A stretch of DNA of 64,000 nucleotides from assembly GCF_026340305.1 (NCBI RefSeq), contig NZ_JAPEPI010000001.1, positions 434,001 to 498,000 on the forward strand, written 5' to 3'. The translations under genes and the position numbers were made by a program. The first letter of the stretch is position 1. Each line of letters begins with the position of its first letter. This document shows, one piece after another, positions 41,895-50,639 of this stretch. The DNA comes from Streptomyces sp. NBC_01381 (GTDB lineage Bacteria; Actinomycetota; Actinomycetes; Streptomycetales; Streptomycetaceae). A model generated the notes under the pieces. It ran no database searches. It was not told the DNA's origin and was given only the letters and a program-made list of their open reading frames with translations.

Positions 41895-43162
41895 CGGCCG
41901 GTGCCTCCATAGACCACGGCCTCATCGGTGTCCGAGTCGAGCCCGAAGGCGGTGTGCACGGCGCGCACGGACTCGTTCGCGTCGTCGGCGCGGGTGACGA
42001 CCGAGATGCGGATCTCAGAGGTCGAGATCAGCTCGATGTTGACCCCCGCGTCGCTGAGCGCCTCGAAGAAGGCGGCGGTGACGCCGGGGTTCGTCTTCAT
42101 GCCGGCGCCGACCAGCGAGATCTTGGCGATCTGGTCGTCGTACCGAAGAGACTCGAACCCGATGGCCGACCGCGTCTTCTCGAGCGCGTCGATGGCCTTC
42201 CGCCCCTCGGCCTTGGGCAGCGTGAAGGAAATGTCGGTCAACCCGGTCGAGGCGGCCGAGACATTCTGGACGATCATGTCGATGTTGACCCCGGAGTCCG
42301 CGATCGCGCGGAAGATCGAGGCGGCCTCGCCCGGCTTGTCCGGCACGCCGACGACCGTGATCTTGGCCTCCGAGGTGTCGTGCGCGACACCGGAGATGAT
42401 GGCCTGCTCCACCTTGCGGTCCCCTTGCGGTTCGTTGCTGACCCACGTGCCCTGAAGTCCCGAGAAGGACGATCGCACGTGAATCGGGATGTTGTAACGG
42501 CGGGCGTACTCCACACAGCGGTGAAGCAGCACCTTGGAGCCGGAGCTCGCGAGCTCCAGCATGTCCTCGAAGCTGATCCAGTCGATCTTCCGGGCCTTCT
42601 TCACGACCCGCGGATCGGCGGTGAAGACACCGTCGACATCGGTATAGATCTCGCAGACCTCGGCGTCGAGGGCGGCGGCGAGGGCGACAGCGGTCGTGTC
42701 CGACCCACCACGACCCAGCGTGGTGATGTTCTTGCCCTCCTGGCTGACTCCCTGGAACCCGGCGACGATGGCGATGTTGCCCTCGTCGATCGAGGCCCGG
42801 ATCCGCCCCGGTGTCACATCGATGATCCGCGCTTTGTTGTGGACGGAGTCGGTGATGACACCGGCCTGGCTGCCGGTGAACGACTGGGCCGCGTGGCCCA
42901 GGTTTTTGATCGCCATGGCAAGGAGGGCCATGGAGATCCGCTCTCCGGCGGTCAGCAGCATGTCGAATTCGCGCCCGGCAGGGATCGGGGATACCTGCCC
43001 GGCAAGATCGATCAACTCATCCGTCGTGTCACCCATGGCGGACACCACGACAACGACCTGATGGCCGTTCTTCTTGGCGTCGACAATCCTCTTGGCGACC
43101 CGCTTGATGCCCTCGGCATCGGCTACGGAGGAGCCTCCGTACTTCTGCACGACAAGGCTCAC
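41891..43162 (-). CDS. ask: Aspartate kinase
   Basis: A 423-residue enzyme phosphorylating aspartate, the first step of the aspartate family pathway. [17 protein letters not shown] at the start is the kinase signature. Two ACT domains occupy the last 150 residues ([20 protein letters not shown] and [19 protein letters not shown]), the usual site for concerted lysine/threonine feedback. GTG 43162 has GAGGAG 5 nt upstream. In related actinobacteria an in-frame start inside the gene yields a beta subunit; I did not identify its site. Confidence 0.96.
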   Translation of the reverse strand: MSLVVQKYGGSSVADAEGIKRVAKRIVDAKKNGHQVVVVVSAMGDTTDELIDLAGQVSPIPAGREFDMLLTAGERISMALLAMAIKNLGHAAQSFTGSQAGVITDSVHNKARIIDVTPGRIRASIDEGNIAIVAGFQGVSQEGKNITTLGRGGSDTTAVALAAALDAEVCEIYTDVDGVFTADPRVVKKARKIDWISFEDMLELASSGSKVLLHRCVEYARRYNIPIHVRSSFSGLQGTWVSNEPQGDRKVEQAIISGVAHDTSEAKITVVGVPDKPGEAASIFRAIADSGVNIDMIVQNVSAASTGLTDISFTLPKAEGRKAIDALEKTRSAIGFESLRYDDQIAKISLVGAGMKTNPGVTAAFFEALSDAGVNIELISTSEIRISVVTRADDANESVRAVHTAFGLDSDTDEAVVYGGTGR

Positions 43163-43405
43163 GTGCGCTCCTCGCTCAGTCCGTGTCTTACCGCACTGCT
43201 GCGGTCGGCTCAGTCTAACGAGCGGTCGAAATTCGCCTCGCAAATACCACATGGTGAGATGTCCCGCTCACTACGTGATCATCACGGGCATACGCTCCCG
43301 CTGCTCGGGAGGTACGTTCCGACCGCTCGGCTTGTCGCATGCCCGCTGTGGAGTGGGGCACTCCGGAAAGTGGGGTGGGTCACAGGTTCGGGTCGGCTGG
43401 GGCCT
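43163..43405. other. 243-bp spacer, left junction of accessory block
   Basis: Upstream of ask and downstream of the Uma2 gene, both on the minus strand. It is slightly AT-richer near 43225-43300 (ask promoter side). No riboswitch-like fold or gene was recognised. Confidence 0.4.
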
Positions 43406-43984
43406 TCACTCCACGAACTCCTTCAGTGCCTCGGTTTCCAGGGCGATGTCCACGGGAGCGGGTAGCTGGACCACAGCACCGAAACGGTGGTTCTCCAGCT
43501 TGCGGTAGCGACCGTCCTCCGGGTCCGTGAACACGGTGACCGAGCAGTCATCACGGTCGATCAGGAGATACACGGGGATGCCTGCTGCCGCGTAGCCGTC
43601 CGGCTTCTCCACGCGGTCACGACGATTGGTGTCGGAGTCGAACGAGGTGACCTCCACGGCCATCAGCACAGCGGACGTGTCCGACCATTCGCCATGCCCC
43701 TTGAAACTGCCGGTAGGAGCCAGCACGCCGTCCGCGCGGGCACGGCCCTTGCGGTACGTCTCGGTCTTCAGCCCGCCCTCCTGATAAAGCCCCAGCTCCG
43801 GCCGCTGCTGCATGCACTGCCTGAGCAGCCACATGCAGATCTCCCTGTGGTTGCCGTCCGGCACGGGCTTGACCATGACCTTTCCGTTGATGAACTCCAG
43901 CCGCACCGTCTCCGGCGCATGGCGCTCGAGCTCCTCGAACTCCTCGACGGACATCTGGGGCCGGTCGGTGGTGCTGGGGGTCAT
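43406..43984 (-). CDS. Uma2-family (PD-(D/E)xK-like) endonuclease
   Basis: A 192-residue protein of the Uma2/DUF820 restriction-endonuclease-like fold, with early GKVMVKPVPDGNHRE, then ARADGVLAP (metal Asp) and LMAVEVTSFDSDTNRRDRVEKPDGYA carrying the E-V-x-S and K core, and VYLLIDRDD after it. These genes are numerous in streptomycetes; their role is unclear. ATG 43984 has a textbook AAGGAGG. It is the first gene of the accessory block. Confidence 0.88.
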   Translation of the reverse strand: MTPSTTDRPQMSVEEFEELERHAPETVRLEFINGKVMVKPVPDGNHREICMWLLRQCMQQRPELGLYQEGGLKTETYRKGRARADGVLAPTGSFKGHGEWSDTSAVLMAVEVTSFDSDTNRRDRVEKPDGYAAAGIPVYLLIDRDDCSVTVFTDPEDGRYRKLENHRFGAVVQLPAPVDIALETEALKEFVE

Positions 43985-44034
43985 GGCGTCGCCTCCTTGA
44001 CTCCATGGTGCCCGGACCGGCACGTCCTGCACGC

Positions 44035-45042
44035 TCATACGCCACCTCGCGCCGTCGGCAGACCGGCGGCGCGCCTCAGCTCCGCCACCCGCTCGGTCAC
44101 ATCCATCACCGGTGCCGCAGTGCGTGGGCGGGTCAGGAACGTGTCGGGTACGTATCCGATCTGGATGCCCAGGCGGGCTTCCTCCGCTTCGAACGCGTCG
44201 CACTCCGCTCGGCAGTCGGCGCAGATCCCGTGGACCAGCTCCGCCGTGGTCTCGGGCTCTTCGCAGAATCCGCAGACCATGACGGCGCGGGTGACGTGGA
44301 CGCGGGCGCGGGTCTTGGGGTTCGGCTTGGGGGGCATCTTGCTCTCCAATCGGGTGCGGGCGAGGCCGCCGGGGTTGGTGACGGTGGGTGGCAGCCCTTC
44401 GGTGAGGGCGCGGGTGATGTCCTGCGGGGTGGCTCCGCGGGCCAGCCATTCCGCTGCACGGGGCTCCAGCTGCTTGCATTCGCCCTCCGAGAGGGCCATG
44501 CGGGGGTCGGCGGTGCGGAGTTGGGCGAGGGTGCGGTAGGCGGGGGTGGTGTTCTCGGCGGCCGGTGCGGCTTCCGACTCGGGCGGCTCTGGGGTCGGTT
44601 CGCTGGTGCGGGCGAGGCCCGGGTGGTGGTCGTGGGTCACGTCCCGCCCGTGCCGGGCGCGGACGAAATCGGCCCACCATTCCTCTGACCTGGGGATCCG
44701 TGACCAGTACGTCCTGGTCACCCAGCGCATCGAGTTGTCCTCGACGGTGAGGTGCTCCTTGACCCAGCGGAGGTGGCCGGCCTCGGTCAGCCGTCGCAGC
44801 GAGGTGCGGATGGCTTGCTGGCCGTACCGGGGGTGCGCGGCGGCGAGGTCCTTGTAGCCCATCGCGGCGCCGTCTTCGAGGTGGTCGATGAACGTCGCGA
44901 GTTCGGCCTCGCGGGTGCCCAGATGTGCGAAATCGGCTTCGCTGTACGGTTCTTCGTCATCCGCGAGGCGTTTGCCGTAGCCCGTTTTGGCCATCGGGTG
45001 GGACGGGGACGGCAGGACAGGATTAGGGTTGGCGTATGCCAC
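44035..45042 (-). CDS. Winged-HTH and zinc-ribbon protein
   Basis: A 335-residue protein: a MarR/wHTH-like region (GTREAELATFIDHLEDGAAMGYKDL... AIRTSLRRLTEAGHLRW), a disordered Pro/Glu linker, a segment of unknown type (GECKQLEPRAAEWLARG) and a C-terminal zinc ribbon CGFCEEPET...GICADCRAEC with four paired Cys. Similar proteins recur near streptomycete mobile and accessory loci; the function is unknown. GTG 45042 follows a TACGAT hexamer by 16 nt; ATG 44994 is an alternative. Confidence 0.65.
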   Translation of the reverse strand: MAYANPNPVLPSPSHPMAKTGYGKRLADDEEPYSEADFAHLGTREAELATFIDHLEDGAAMGYKDLAAAHPRYGQQAIRTSLRRLTEAGHLRWVKEHLTVEDNSMRWVTRTYWSRIPRSEEWWADFVRARHGRDVTHDHHPGLARTSEPTPEPPESEAAPAAENTTPAYRTLAQLRTADPRMALSEGECKQLEPRAAEWLARGATPQDITRALTEGLPPTVTNPGGLARTRLESKMPPKPNPKTRARVHVTRAVMVCGFCEEPETTAELVHGICADCRAECDAFEAEEARLGIQIGYVPDTFLTRPRTAAPVMDVTERVAELRRAAGLPTARGGV

Positions 45043-45203
45043 GGTCGACTCGCGTTCGATCGTAGGACTAGGCCTCGGCTTTCGGTGTTGGCGCACCGGC
45101 CGGGGCCGTTCTATTGCCGCGAACGTAGAGCGGCTTTACGTTCTGGCGCAAGCTGATCACGGAACGTCACTCTTGAGGGTGACGGAGGGCTCAACTCCGT
45201 TAT

Positions 45204-45300
45204 CGGGTTGGTTAGTTGGTTGATTTAGAACCCAACCAAACCAACCAAAACCAAGGGAGGAGCTTGGGGCTCGGAGCCCGAAGCCCGGGGCTCAAGCTCC
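45204..45300. terminator. AT-rich imperfect inverted repeat plus GC-rich hairpin
   Basis: From 45204 the plus strand reads GGTTGGTTAGTTGGTT, later answered by CCAACCAAACCAACC. It is followed by GGAGCTTG...CAAGCTCC enclosing GGGCTC/GAGCCC stems (about 45255-45300). The second structure starts at the DUF397 stop and is a likely terminator for the XRE-DUF397 operon. The local base composition is atypical for this chromosome. Confidence 0.5.
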
Positions 45301-45540
45301 GGGCTGAACTGCGGAGATGAAGGCTTTCCAGGCAGGGGCGGGGATTGTGAGTTCCGGGCTCTCGGGGAGCTTGGAGTCGCGGATGTGGACGGTGGTGGGG
45401 GTGCAGGTGGCCATCTCTACGCAAGCGCCGCCTTCGCCATCGCTGTACGTCGACTTGCGCCAGTCCAGGGCTGCTTCGAGGCAGGCGCCCCCCTCAGGGT
45501 CGCTGTAACTGGACTTGAACCACTTCAGCTCATCGCTCAC
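45292..45540 (-). CDS. DUF397 protein with a duplicated core
   Basis: An 82-residue DUF397 protein. The WFKSSYSDPEGGACLEAA core appears twice in a row (second copy WRKSTYSDGEGGACVEMA), then VHIRDSKLPESPELTIPAPAW. DUF397 proteins pair with XRE/DUF5753 regulators (BldB/WhiJ-type systems) and may antagonise them. Its start overlaps the XRE stop by 11 bp, the standard arrangement. Confidence 0.9.
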   Translation of the reverse strand: MSDELKWFKSSYSDPEGGACLEAALDWRKSTYSDGEGGACVEMATCTPTTVHIRDSKLPESPELTIPAPAWKAFISAVQPGA

Positions 45541-46330
45541 AGGTCTCCACCATCCGCTCGATGAAGCGTGCCGACTCGTCAGGATCGAGAGCCATGCTGC
45601 GGATCAGGCTAAGCCGTTCTGTCTGAGCGGTCATTACCTCCGGGTCGGCGGTCAGCTGACTCGTCGACGGTGCCTCCGTATACGCGAGACGTTCATGGTC
45701 CCGCGTCTCCAACAGAATCATCTCGCCATGAAGGGCAGCGGTCATCGCCCGGCTGAACGGCAGCACCTGGATCGATACGTTGTGACGCCGACCGACCTCC
45801 AAGAGGTGCAGCAATTGGTCCTTGGCGACGTACGGAGCGACCAGCGCCGCCTCGTACACGACATAGCTGCACGCCACGAGCGGCTTGCGAGTATGGATCT
45901 CCTGTCGCTCCAGCCGCGCCGCAACCCGTTCCTCGATGGTCTCTTCATCAAGGGGCGGAACGTGGTTACCGATCAGCCTCCGTGCGAACGACTCGGTCTG
46001 CAACGGCCCTGGGATCAGCAACGGTTCGTACCACCACACGGTGATCGCCTGCTGCTCGTACAGCATGAAGTCCTGTGCCCTCGCGGGATATGGCTCCCGC
46101 TTCACGTAATCCTTCGCCGCGCTGAGCAGGCCCTCCGCGTGGAACAACTCGTCGGCCGCGTCCAGCGCCCTGGGCGTAGGCATTCGCACACCCTGCTCCA
46201 TGGCCTTGATGGTGTCCGGAGAGTAGTTACAGGCAGCGCCCAACTCCTCGCGCGTACCGCCCGCCTTGAGTCGCCACCGCTTCATTTGATTCCCGCCGTA
46301 ACGCCACGTCGGGTTGTACTCAACGGACAC
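45530..46330 (-). CDS. XRE HTH regulator with DUF5753 (WhiJ-like)
   Basis: A 266-residue regulator: N-terminal XRE HTH (LKAGGTREELGAACNYSPDTIKAMEQG, about 20-46) and a DUF5753 ligand domain (WYEPLLIPGPLQTESFARRL, then VSIQVLPFSRAMTAALHGEMILLE). Such WhiJ-like proteins influence development and antibiotic production, together with DUF397 partners. GTG 46330 is preceded by GGAGGGGG at 6 nt. It is divergent from the gene at 46415. Confidence 0.9.
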   Translation of the reverse strand: MSVEYNPTWRYGGNQMKRWRLKAGGTREELGAACNYSPDTIKAMEQGVRMPTPRALDAADELFHAEGLLSAAKDYVKREPYPARAQDFMLYEQQAITVWWYEPLLIPGPLQTESFARRLIGNHVPPLDEETIEERVAARLERQEIHTRKPLVACSYVVYEAALVAPYVAKDQLLHLLEVGRRHNVSIQVLPFSRAMTAALHGEMILLETRDHERLAYTEAPSTSQLTADPEVMTAQTERLSLIRSMALDPDESARFIERMVETCER

Positions 46331-46414
46331 AGCGGCCCCCTCCGACGGATACACCTACGCGTGTATCCCCTCAGTCACTACCGAGCGTAGCCCCGCGCCC
46401 CGCACCGTGTGACC

Positions 46415-46816
46415 ATGACGAACGCAATTCACTGGCCCGAGTGGGTGCCTTTGGCGGGGCACCAACTCCGCGTGTCCGGCGTCCACTTCGACGCACTGCG
46501 CATCCAGGGCGTACGAGGAGAACAGGTCGCCGCGCGGCTGATCGCGGAGACGGAGGGTGACGCCGGCCCCGTCATCTGCGAGGCAACCGGCTTCCGGTGG
46601 ATGTACTTCCTGGTGGCACCGGGGTCGGCGAAGGAGCACCGGTGGCCCCTGGGCGTGCAGCGTTTCGGGACGCCGCGCACGGTGACGTACATCGGGATTC
46701 CGGCGCTGGAGGGCAATACGTGGCCGCTGACCTGGCACTCGGAGCCGACGGTTACGGCGCCGTATGTGGAGGCGGGGCGGCTGCTGGGGGCGCTGAGCGG
46801 CCTGGTCAGTCAGTAG
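46415..46816 (+). CDS. Conserved hypothetical protein beside the WhiJ-like pair
   Basis: A 133-residue protein starting MTNAIHWPEWVPLAGHQ, with a mixed alpha/beta pattern and WPLGVQRFG and GIPALEGNTWPL segments. Relatives occur divergently beside XRE/DUF5753 genes in streptomycetes; function is unknown. I considered a primase/polymerase-like fragment, but no catalytic motif is visible. ATG 46415 is preferred over GTG 46409. Its stop overlaps the STAND gene stop by 11 bp, convergently. Confidence 0.65.
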   Translation: MTNAIHWPEWVPLAGHQLRVSGVHFDALRIQGVRGEQVAARLIAETEGDAGPVICEATGFRWMYFLVAPGSAKEHRWPLGVQRFGTPRTVTYIGIPALEGNTWPLTWHSEPTVTAPYVEAGRLLGALSGLVSQ

Positions 46817-49800
46817 CCGGCGAGGCTTCCGATCGGGTGGTGGCCAAGTTCTCGCGCACGATCTTCGTCGTCGGGTGGTCCTGGCCTAGTACTCGGACAC
46901 AATCGGCCAACGTCTGCTCGTGCAACGGGATCGCACGCCCCACATCACCCGCCACCTGGTACGCGTAGGCCAGGTTGTTCCGCGACCTCAGCGTGTCCGG
47001 ATGATCCACACCCAACACCCGCAGCCGATCAGCCAACGTCTGCTCGTGCAACGAGATCGCACGCCCCACATCACCCGCCGACCTATACGCATAGGCAAGG
47101 TTGCTCCTCGACTTCAGCGTGTCCGGATGATCCACACCCAACACCCGCAGGCAATCGGCCAACGTCTGCTCGTACAACGGGATCGCACGCCCCACATCAC
47201 CCGCCGACTCATACGCATAGGCAAGGTTGTTCCTCGACGTCAGCGTGTCCGGATGATCCGCACCCAACACCCGCAGGCAATCGGCCAACGTCTGCTCGTA
47301 CAACGGGATCGCACGCCCCACATCACCCGCCGACTCATACGCGCCAGCCAGGTTGCTCCTCGACGTCAGCGTGTCCGGATGATCCGCACCCAACACCCGC
47401 AGCCGATCAGCCAACGTCTGCTCGAGCAACGAGATCGCACGCCCCACATCACCCGCCGACTCATACGCATAGGCAAGGTTGTTCCTCGACGTCAGCGTGT
47501 CCGGGTGATCCGCACCCAACACCCGCAGCCGATCAGCCAACGTCTGCTCGTGCAACGGGATCGCACGCCCCACGTCACCCGCCGACTCATACGCGCCAGC
47601 CAGGTTGCTCCTCGACGTCAGCATGTCCGGGTGATCCGCACCCAACACCCGCAGGCAATCGGCCAACGTCTGCTCGTGCAACGGGATCGCACGCCCCACA
47701 TCACCCGCCGACTCATACGCGCCAGCCAGGTTGTTCCTCGACGTCAGCGTGTCCGGGTGATCCGCACCCAACACCCGCAGCCGATCGGCCAACGTCTGCT
47801 CGTACAACGGGATCGCACGCCCCACGTCACCCGCCGACTCATACGCGCCAGCCAGGTTGTTCCTCGACGTCAGTGTGTCCGGGTGATCCGCACCCAACAC
47901 CCGAGTAGCTGCTTCCAGAGCTCGGTGGAAGAACTCAGTGGCCTTGCGGACCTCGCCTTGCCCCTCGAGATACGTCGCAACCTCATTGAGGACTCGGTGA
48001 GTGTCCGCCGTGTCCTCAGCAGGCCTCCAGGCCTTGAGCAGAGCCTCCGCGTGCGGCAGGAGATTCCTCCACGTCGGCCATCCCTTCACGTTGGCCAGGG
48101 GATCACTCGGGAGCGCGTCGCTCATCCGAACCGTGGCTCGGTCACGGGCTGCGGTGATGAGGGCCTCGGTGCGGTACGGGTCGTCTTCCGATGGGGTGCG
48201 GGCCACCGTCTGGACGAGGCGATGGACGCCGATTGTCGTCCGGGTGAGCGTGATCATGTTGTATTCGGCCAGCAGTGCCAGGATTCGTGCGACGTCTACG
48301 GGATTGTCGGTGAGCGAGGCGAACAGGTCTCGGGGGATTTCTGTGGGGGCGTACCAGGCCGCGATGCGCAGGAGGTCCACCGCGCGGGGGTCACGTTCGT
48401 GTAGTGCGTCCAGGGTGATCCGCCAGACCCGCGCCACGGTCCGTGCGGGGTCCGAGCCCTCCGGGGCCGCGTCGGTGGCCTTTTCCGGGTGGTCCCGCAG
48501 CATGTTCAGGTACGCACCGACGGTGATCTCGGACTGCGCGATGAAGGCTCCCGCCTGCTCCAGGGCGAGGGGCAAGTGGCCCAGCACCTCGGCCAAGGTC
48601 CGGGCATCGTCCTCGTCGCCCCCGCTCGTCAGGCGCGTGAGCAGGTCCAGCGAGGACTCGGCGTCCAACACCTGGAGTGCGATCGGCTCGCCGACCCAAC
48701 CTCCTCTGCACCGGCTGGTGATCAACTGGCGTCCAGAATCGCGGAGTTGCCCCGTGAACTCCCGGACGTCCTGCGGTTTCACCACGTTGTCGAACACCAG
48801 CAGCCACCCCGGATGAGTCTGCAGCCACCCAATCGCCCACGAGACGGCCTGCGCGGTGGCCATGGGAGCGAGGTCTCCCCGGAGTCGGGCGGCGAGCGCG
48901 GCCAAGCCCGCGTCTATGAGCTCCGGCGTATCCGCCCGGATCCACCACACCAGGCGGTACTCCCCCACGTGATCGTGGGCATAGTGCCACGCCAGAGTCG
49001 TCTTCCCGACGCCGCCGAGCCCATGGAGGGTCTGCGTGATCGTCTGGGAGTCCTCTGCGAGGGCGCGGTCCAGCTCGGACAGGACTTCCTCACGGCCGAC
49101 GAAGATCCGCGACGGCAGGTCCGGGAGGTTGTGCAGGCCGGGCGGGGCTTCGATGTCGTAGGCCGTACGCGGTGGCTCAGCAGGCGTCGCCGCCGTGACG
49201 TCCTCCAGGACCAAGTCGCCACCCGCCGCCTTCACCGCCATCGCGAAGCCCGGCCGCGCCGCCAGCGTCGCCACGGCCACCGCCGTGAGCTGATCCGCCT
49301 CGTAATCTCGAGCCCGGTCGGTCGTGACCACCCCGACCAGCCGCCCCCGTGCGAACAGCGCAGCCCCCGACGCCCCCGCCCACCGCGACTTCTCGTCCGG
49401 CTTGCTCGGTGCGGCGACCCCATCGACGTACGCCGTGATCAGGCCGCCCGACTTCAGGCCGGTCAGGGTCTCGACGTGGCCTCGGATCTCCTTCGTGTCC
49501 CGGGTCCGGTCGCGTATCTCCGAACGAGGGAAACCGACTGCCAGGCAAGAGAGTTGGGACTCGCCGGCCTGCGGCTCGATGCGGCCCCACCGCACCGGGG
49601 CCGAAGCATCGCCCGGCGGTGTCCAGTCAGGCCCCGTGATGCGGATCAGCGCCGCGTCCGCCTGCGGCTCCCGCTCCAAGTCCGGCTCCTGGCCCTGCTC
49701 CGGCCACAGCACTTCCGCAGCGGACCAGCGCGTACGACCCTCCGGATCGAGCCGGCGGACCTCCAACTCCCGTGCCCCGCCCGCCACATTGTGAAGCGCC

Positions 49801-49889
49801 GTCAGAACCAGCCGGTCCGCAACCAGATAACCGCTGCCCGCCCGCTTGCCCGACGGGCTCCAGATCTCCATGACCCGTCGTACGTCCAT
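46806..49889 (-). CDS. Trypsin-STAND-TPR conflict-system protein
   Basis: A 1027-residue tripartite protein. Residues 1-220 form a trypsin-like serine protease with a complete triad: H33 (LTALHNV), D78 (ADAALIRI) and S174 (GASGAAL). Residues 255-560 form an NB-ARC-type STAND ATPase: Walker A GLGGVGKTT with K296, Walker B WLLVFDNV near 365, and the GLPL-like GHLPLALEQAG. Residues 650-1015 are tetratricopeptide repeats, eight of them nearly identical 42-mers. The logic is that TPRs sense, ATP-driven oligomerisation switches and the protease executes, as in NLR-like bacterial immunity. A Trypco2 gene lies 15 bp upstream on the same strand, and no signal peptide is seen. Confidence 0.92.
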   Translation of the reverse strand: MDVRRVMEIWSPSGKRAGSGYLVADRLVLTALHNVAGGARELEVRRLDPEGRTRWSAAEVLWPEQGQEPDLEREPQADAALIRITGPDWTPPGDASAPVRWGRIEPQAGESQLSCLAVGFPRSEIRDRTRDTKEIRGHVETLTGLKSGGLITAYVDGVAAPSKPDEKSRWAGASGAALFARGRLVGVVTTDRARDYEADQLTAVAVATLAARPGFAMAVKAAGGDLVLEDVTAATPAEPPRTAYDIEAPPGLHNLPDLPSRIFVGREEVLSELDRALAEDSQTITQTLHGLGGVGKTTLAWHYAHDHVGEYRLVWWIRADTPELIDAGLAALAARLRGDLAPMATAQAVSWAIGWLQTHPGWLLVFDNVVKPQDVREFTGQLRDSGRQLITSRCRGGWVGEPIALQVLDAESSLDLLTRLTSGGDEDDARTLAEVLGHLPLALEQAGAFIAQSEITVGAYLNMLRDHPEKATDAAPEGSDPARTVARVWRITLDALHERDPRAVDLLRIAAWYAPTEIPRDLFASLTDNPVDVARILALLAEYNMITLTRTTIGVHRLVQTVARTPSEDDPYRTEALITAARDRATVRMSDALPSDPLANVKGWPTWRNLLPHAEALLKAWRPAEDTADTHRVLNEVATYLEGQGEVRKATEFFHRALEAATRVLGADHPDTLTSRNNLAGAYESAGDVGRAIPLYEQTLADRLRVLGADHPDTLTSRNNLAGAYESAGDVGRAIPLHEQTLADCLRVLGADHPDMLTSRSNLAGAYESAGDVGRAIPLHEQTLADRLRVLGADHPDTLTSRNNLAYAYESAGDVGRAISLLEQTLADRLRVLGADHPDTLTSRSNLAGAYESAGDVGRAIPLYEQTLADCLRVLGADHPDTLTSRNNLAYAYESAGDVGRAIPLYEQTLADCLRVLGVDHPDTLKSRSNLAYAYRSAGDVGRAISLHEQTLADRLRVLGVDHPDTLRSRNNLAYAYQVAGDVGRAIPLHEQTLADCVRVLGQDHPTTKIVRENLATTRSEASPATD
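46897..47905 (-). repeat. Eight 126-bp tandem repeats encoding TPR units
   Basis: Period-126 units, each coding a 42-residue TPR with the AGDVGRAI-xLxEQTLAD core, run from about 46897 to 47905. Internal units differ at only a few positions (Y/H/L, R/C, G/Y, D/S choices), while units nearest the C-terminus (46.9-47.2 kb) are more divergent. High DNA identity points to recent unequal crossing-over or gene conversion. Boundaries are approximate. Confidence 0.93.
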
Positions 49890-49904
49890 GGGGTGACCGC
49901 CGCC

Positions 49905-50222
49905 CTACTCGGGGCGCTCATCAGCCGACTCGTCGCCGACCCGCGCGTCCTCCGCCGTCTCCGGGTCCACCGGCTGGAGGGTGAGCTTGACTCTGCTCAC
50001 CGTCCCCTTGGCCCTCGCCGCCTTCGCCTCCGCGCTGAACGGCAGCACGAACACCTTCGCCCGCGCCTCGCCGTCCACGCGTACGTCTACGGAGAACTCC
50101 AACTCCACCGGACCGGTGCGGAATTGGACTCCCTGCCCCCGGCCCTCGTCGGCTGCCCGCTGCAGCTCCCCGCGGATCGCGCCGATCGCCTCGGCAAGCC
50201 CTGCCCACGCCTCGTCCGCCAT
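49905..50222 (-). CDS. Trypco2-family protein, partner of trypsin-STAND
   Basis: A 105-residue protein with an early amphipathic helix (WAGLAEAIGAIRGELQRAADEG) followed by a beta-rich half (VQFRTGPVELEFSVDVRVDGEARAKVFVLPFSAEAK). This matches trypsin-co-occurring domain 2, described by comparative genomics of NTP-dependent conflict systems as a companion of trypsin-STAND proteins. It may regulate or be the substrate of the protease. ATG 50222; the stop is 15 bp before the STAND start. Confidence 0.85.
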   Translation of the reverse strand: MADEAWAGLAEAIGAIRGELQRAADEGRGQGVQFRTGPVELEFSVDVRVDGEARAKVFVLPFSAEAKAARAKGTVSRVKLTLQPVDPETAEDARVGDESADERPE

Positions 50223-50306
50223 GGCCCCCGCCCCCTAGCGCAGTTACGTATCAAGCGTATCGCCGTAGTGCGCAACTGGGCGCCGTTCAGGGCCATTTCG
50301 CCCCAG

Positions 50307-50639
50307 TCAGGCGGCTCCGACGATCCGATCGCCGTACTCGATGGACACCGTGATCTTGGCGCCCAGCGCCGCCGCATAAGTACGCATGGTCTCCAAGTTA
50401 TGGATCTCGCCCCGCTCGATCTGCGACACCCTCGCCTGAGAAATACCGACCGAACCGGCAACCTGCGCCTGCGTCAGCCCTTGCTCCTCGCGGATTTCCC
50501 GCAGATGGTGCCCCAGCACGTACGCCTCAGTCGCAGCACGCGCCGCCTGCTTGCGCTGCTCCCATGCGGCATCGGACACCTCGGGCTGGCTTTCGCGCAT
50601 CCGACGCTTGACCTCTGTCCAGCTACTGCGCCGACTCAT
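50307..50639 (-). CDS. XRE-family antitoxin (HigA-like)
   Basis: A 110-residue protein with an XRE helix-turn-helix (LREIREEQGLTQAQVAGSVGISQARVSQIERG, about 46-77) and C-terminal dimerisation strand (AKITVSIEYGDRIV). It follows a RelE/Gp49-type toxin gene with ATGA overlap; the toxin-first order is that of HigBA modules. The antitoxin should bind and repress their promoter. Confidence 0.88.
   Translation of the reverse strand: MSRRSSWTEVKRRMRESQPEVSDAAWEQRKQAARAATEAYVLGHHLREIREEQGLTQAQVAGSVGISQARVSQIERGEIHNLETMRTYAAALGAKITVSIEYGDRIVGAA

Noticed and set aside
43163..43405. Lysine riboswitch before ask
   Set aside because: No lysine-aptamer-like conserved loops or extended fold could be seen, and actinobacterial ask is normally controlled by feedback on the enzyme.
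46897..47905. CRISPR-like regular direct repeats
   Set aside because: Units are 126 bp, contiguous without spacers and keep an open reading frame for TPRs.
46920..48404. Long plus-strand open frame of regular Arg/His/Gln-rich repeats across the TPR array
   Set aside because: It is the antisense of the TPR repeats; period and wording follow the minus-strand gene, and the composition is not protein-like.
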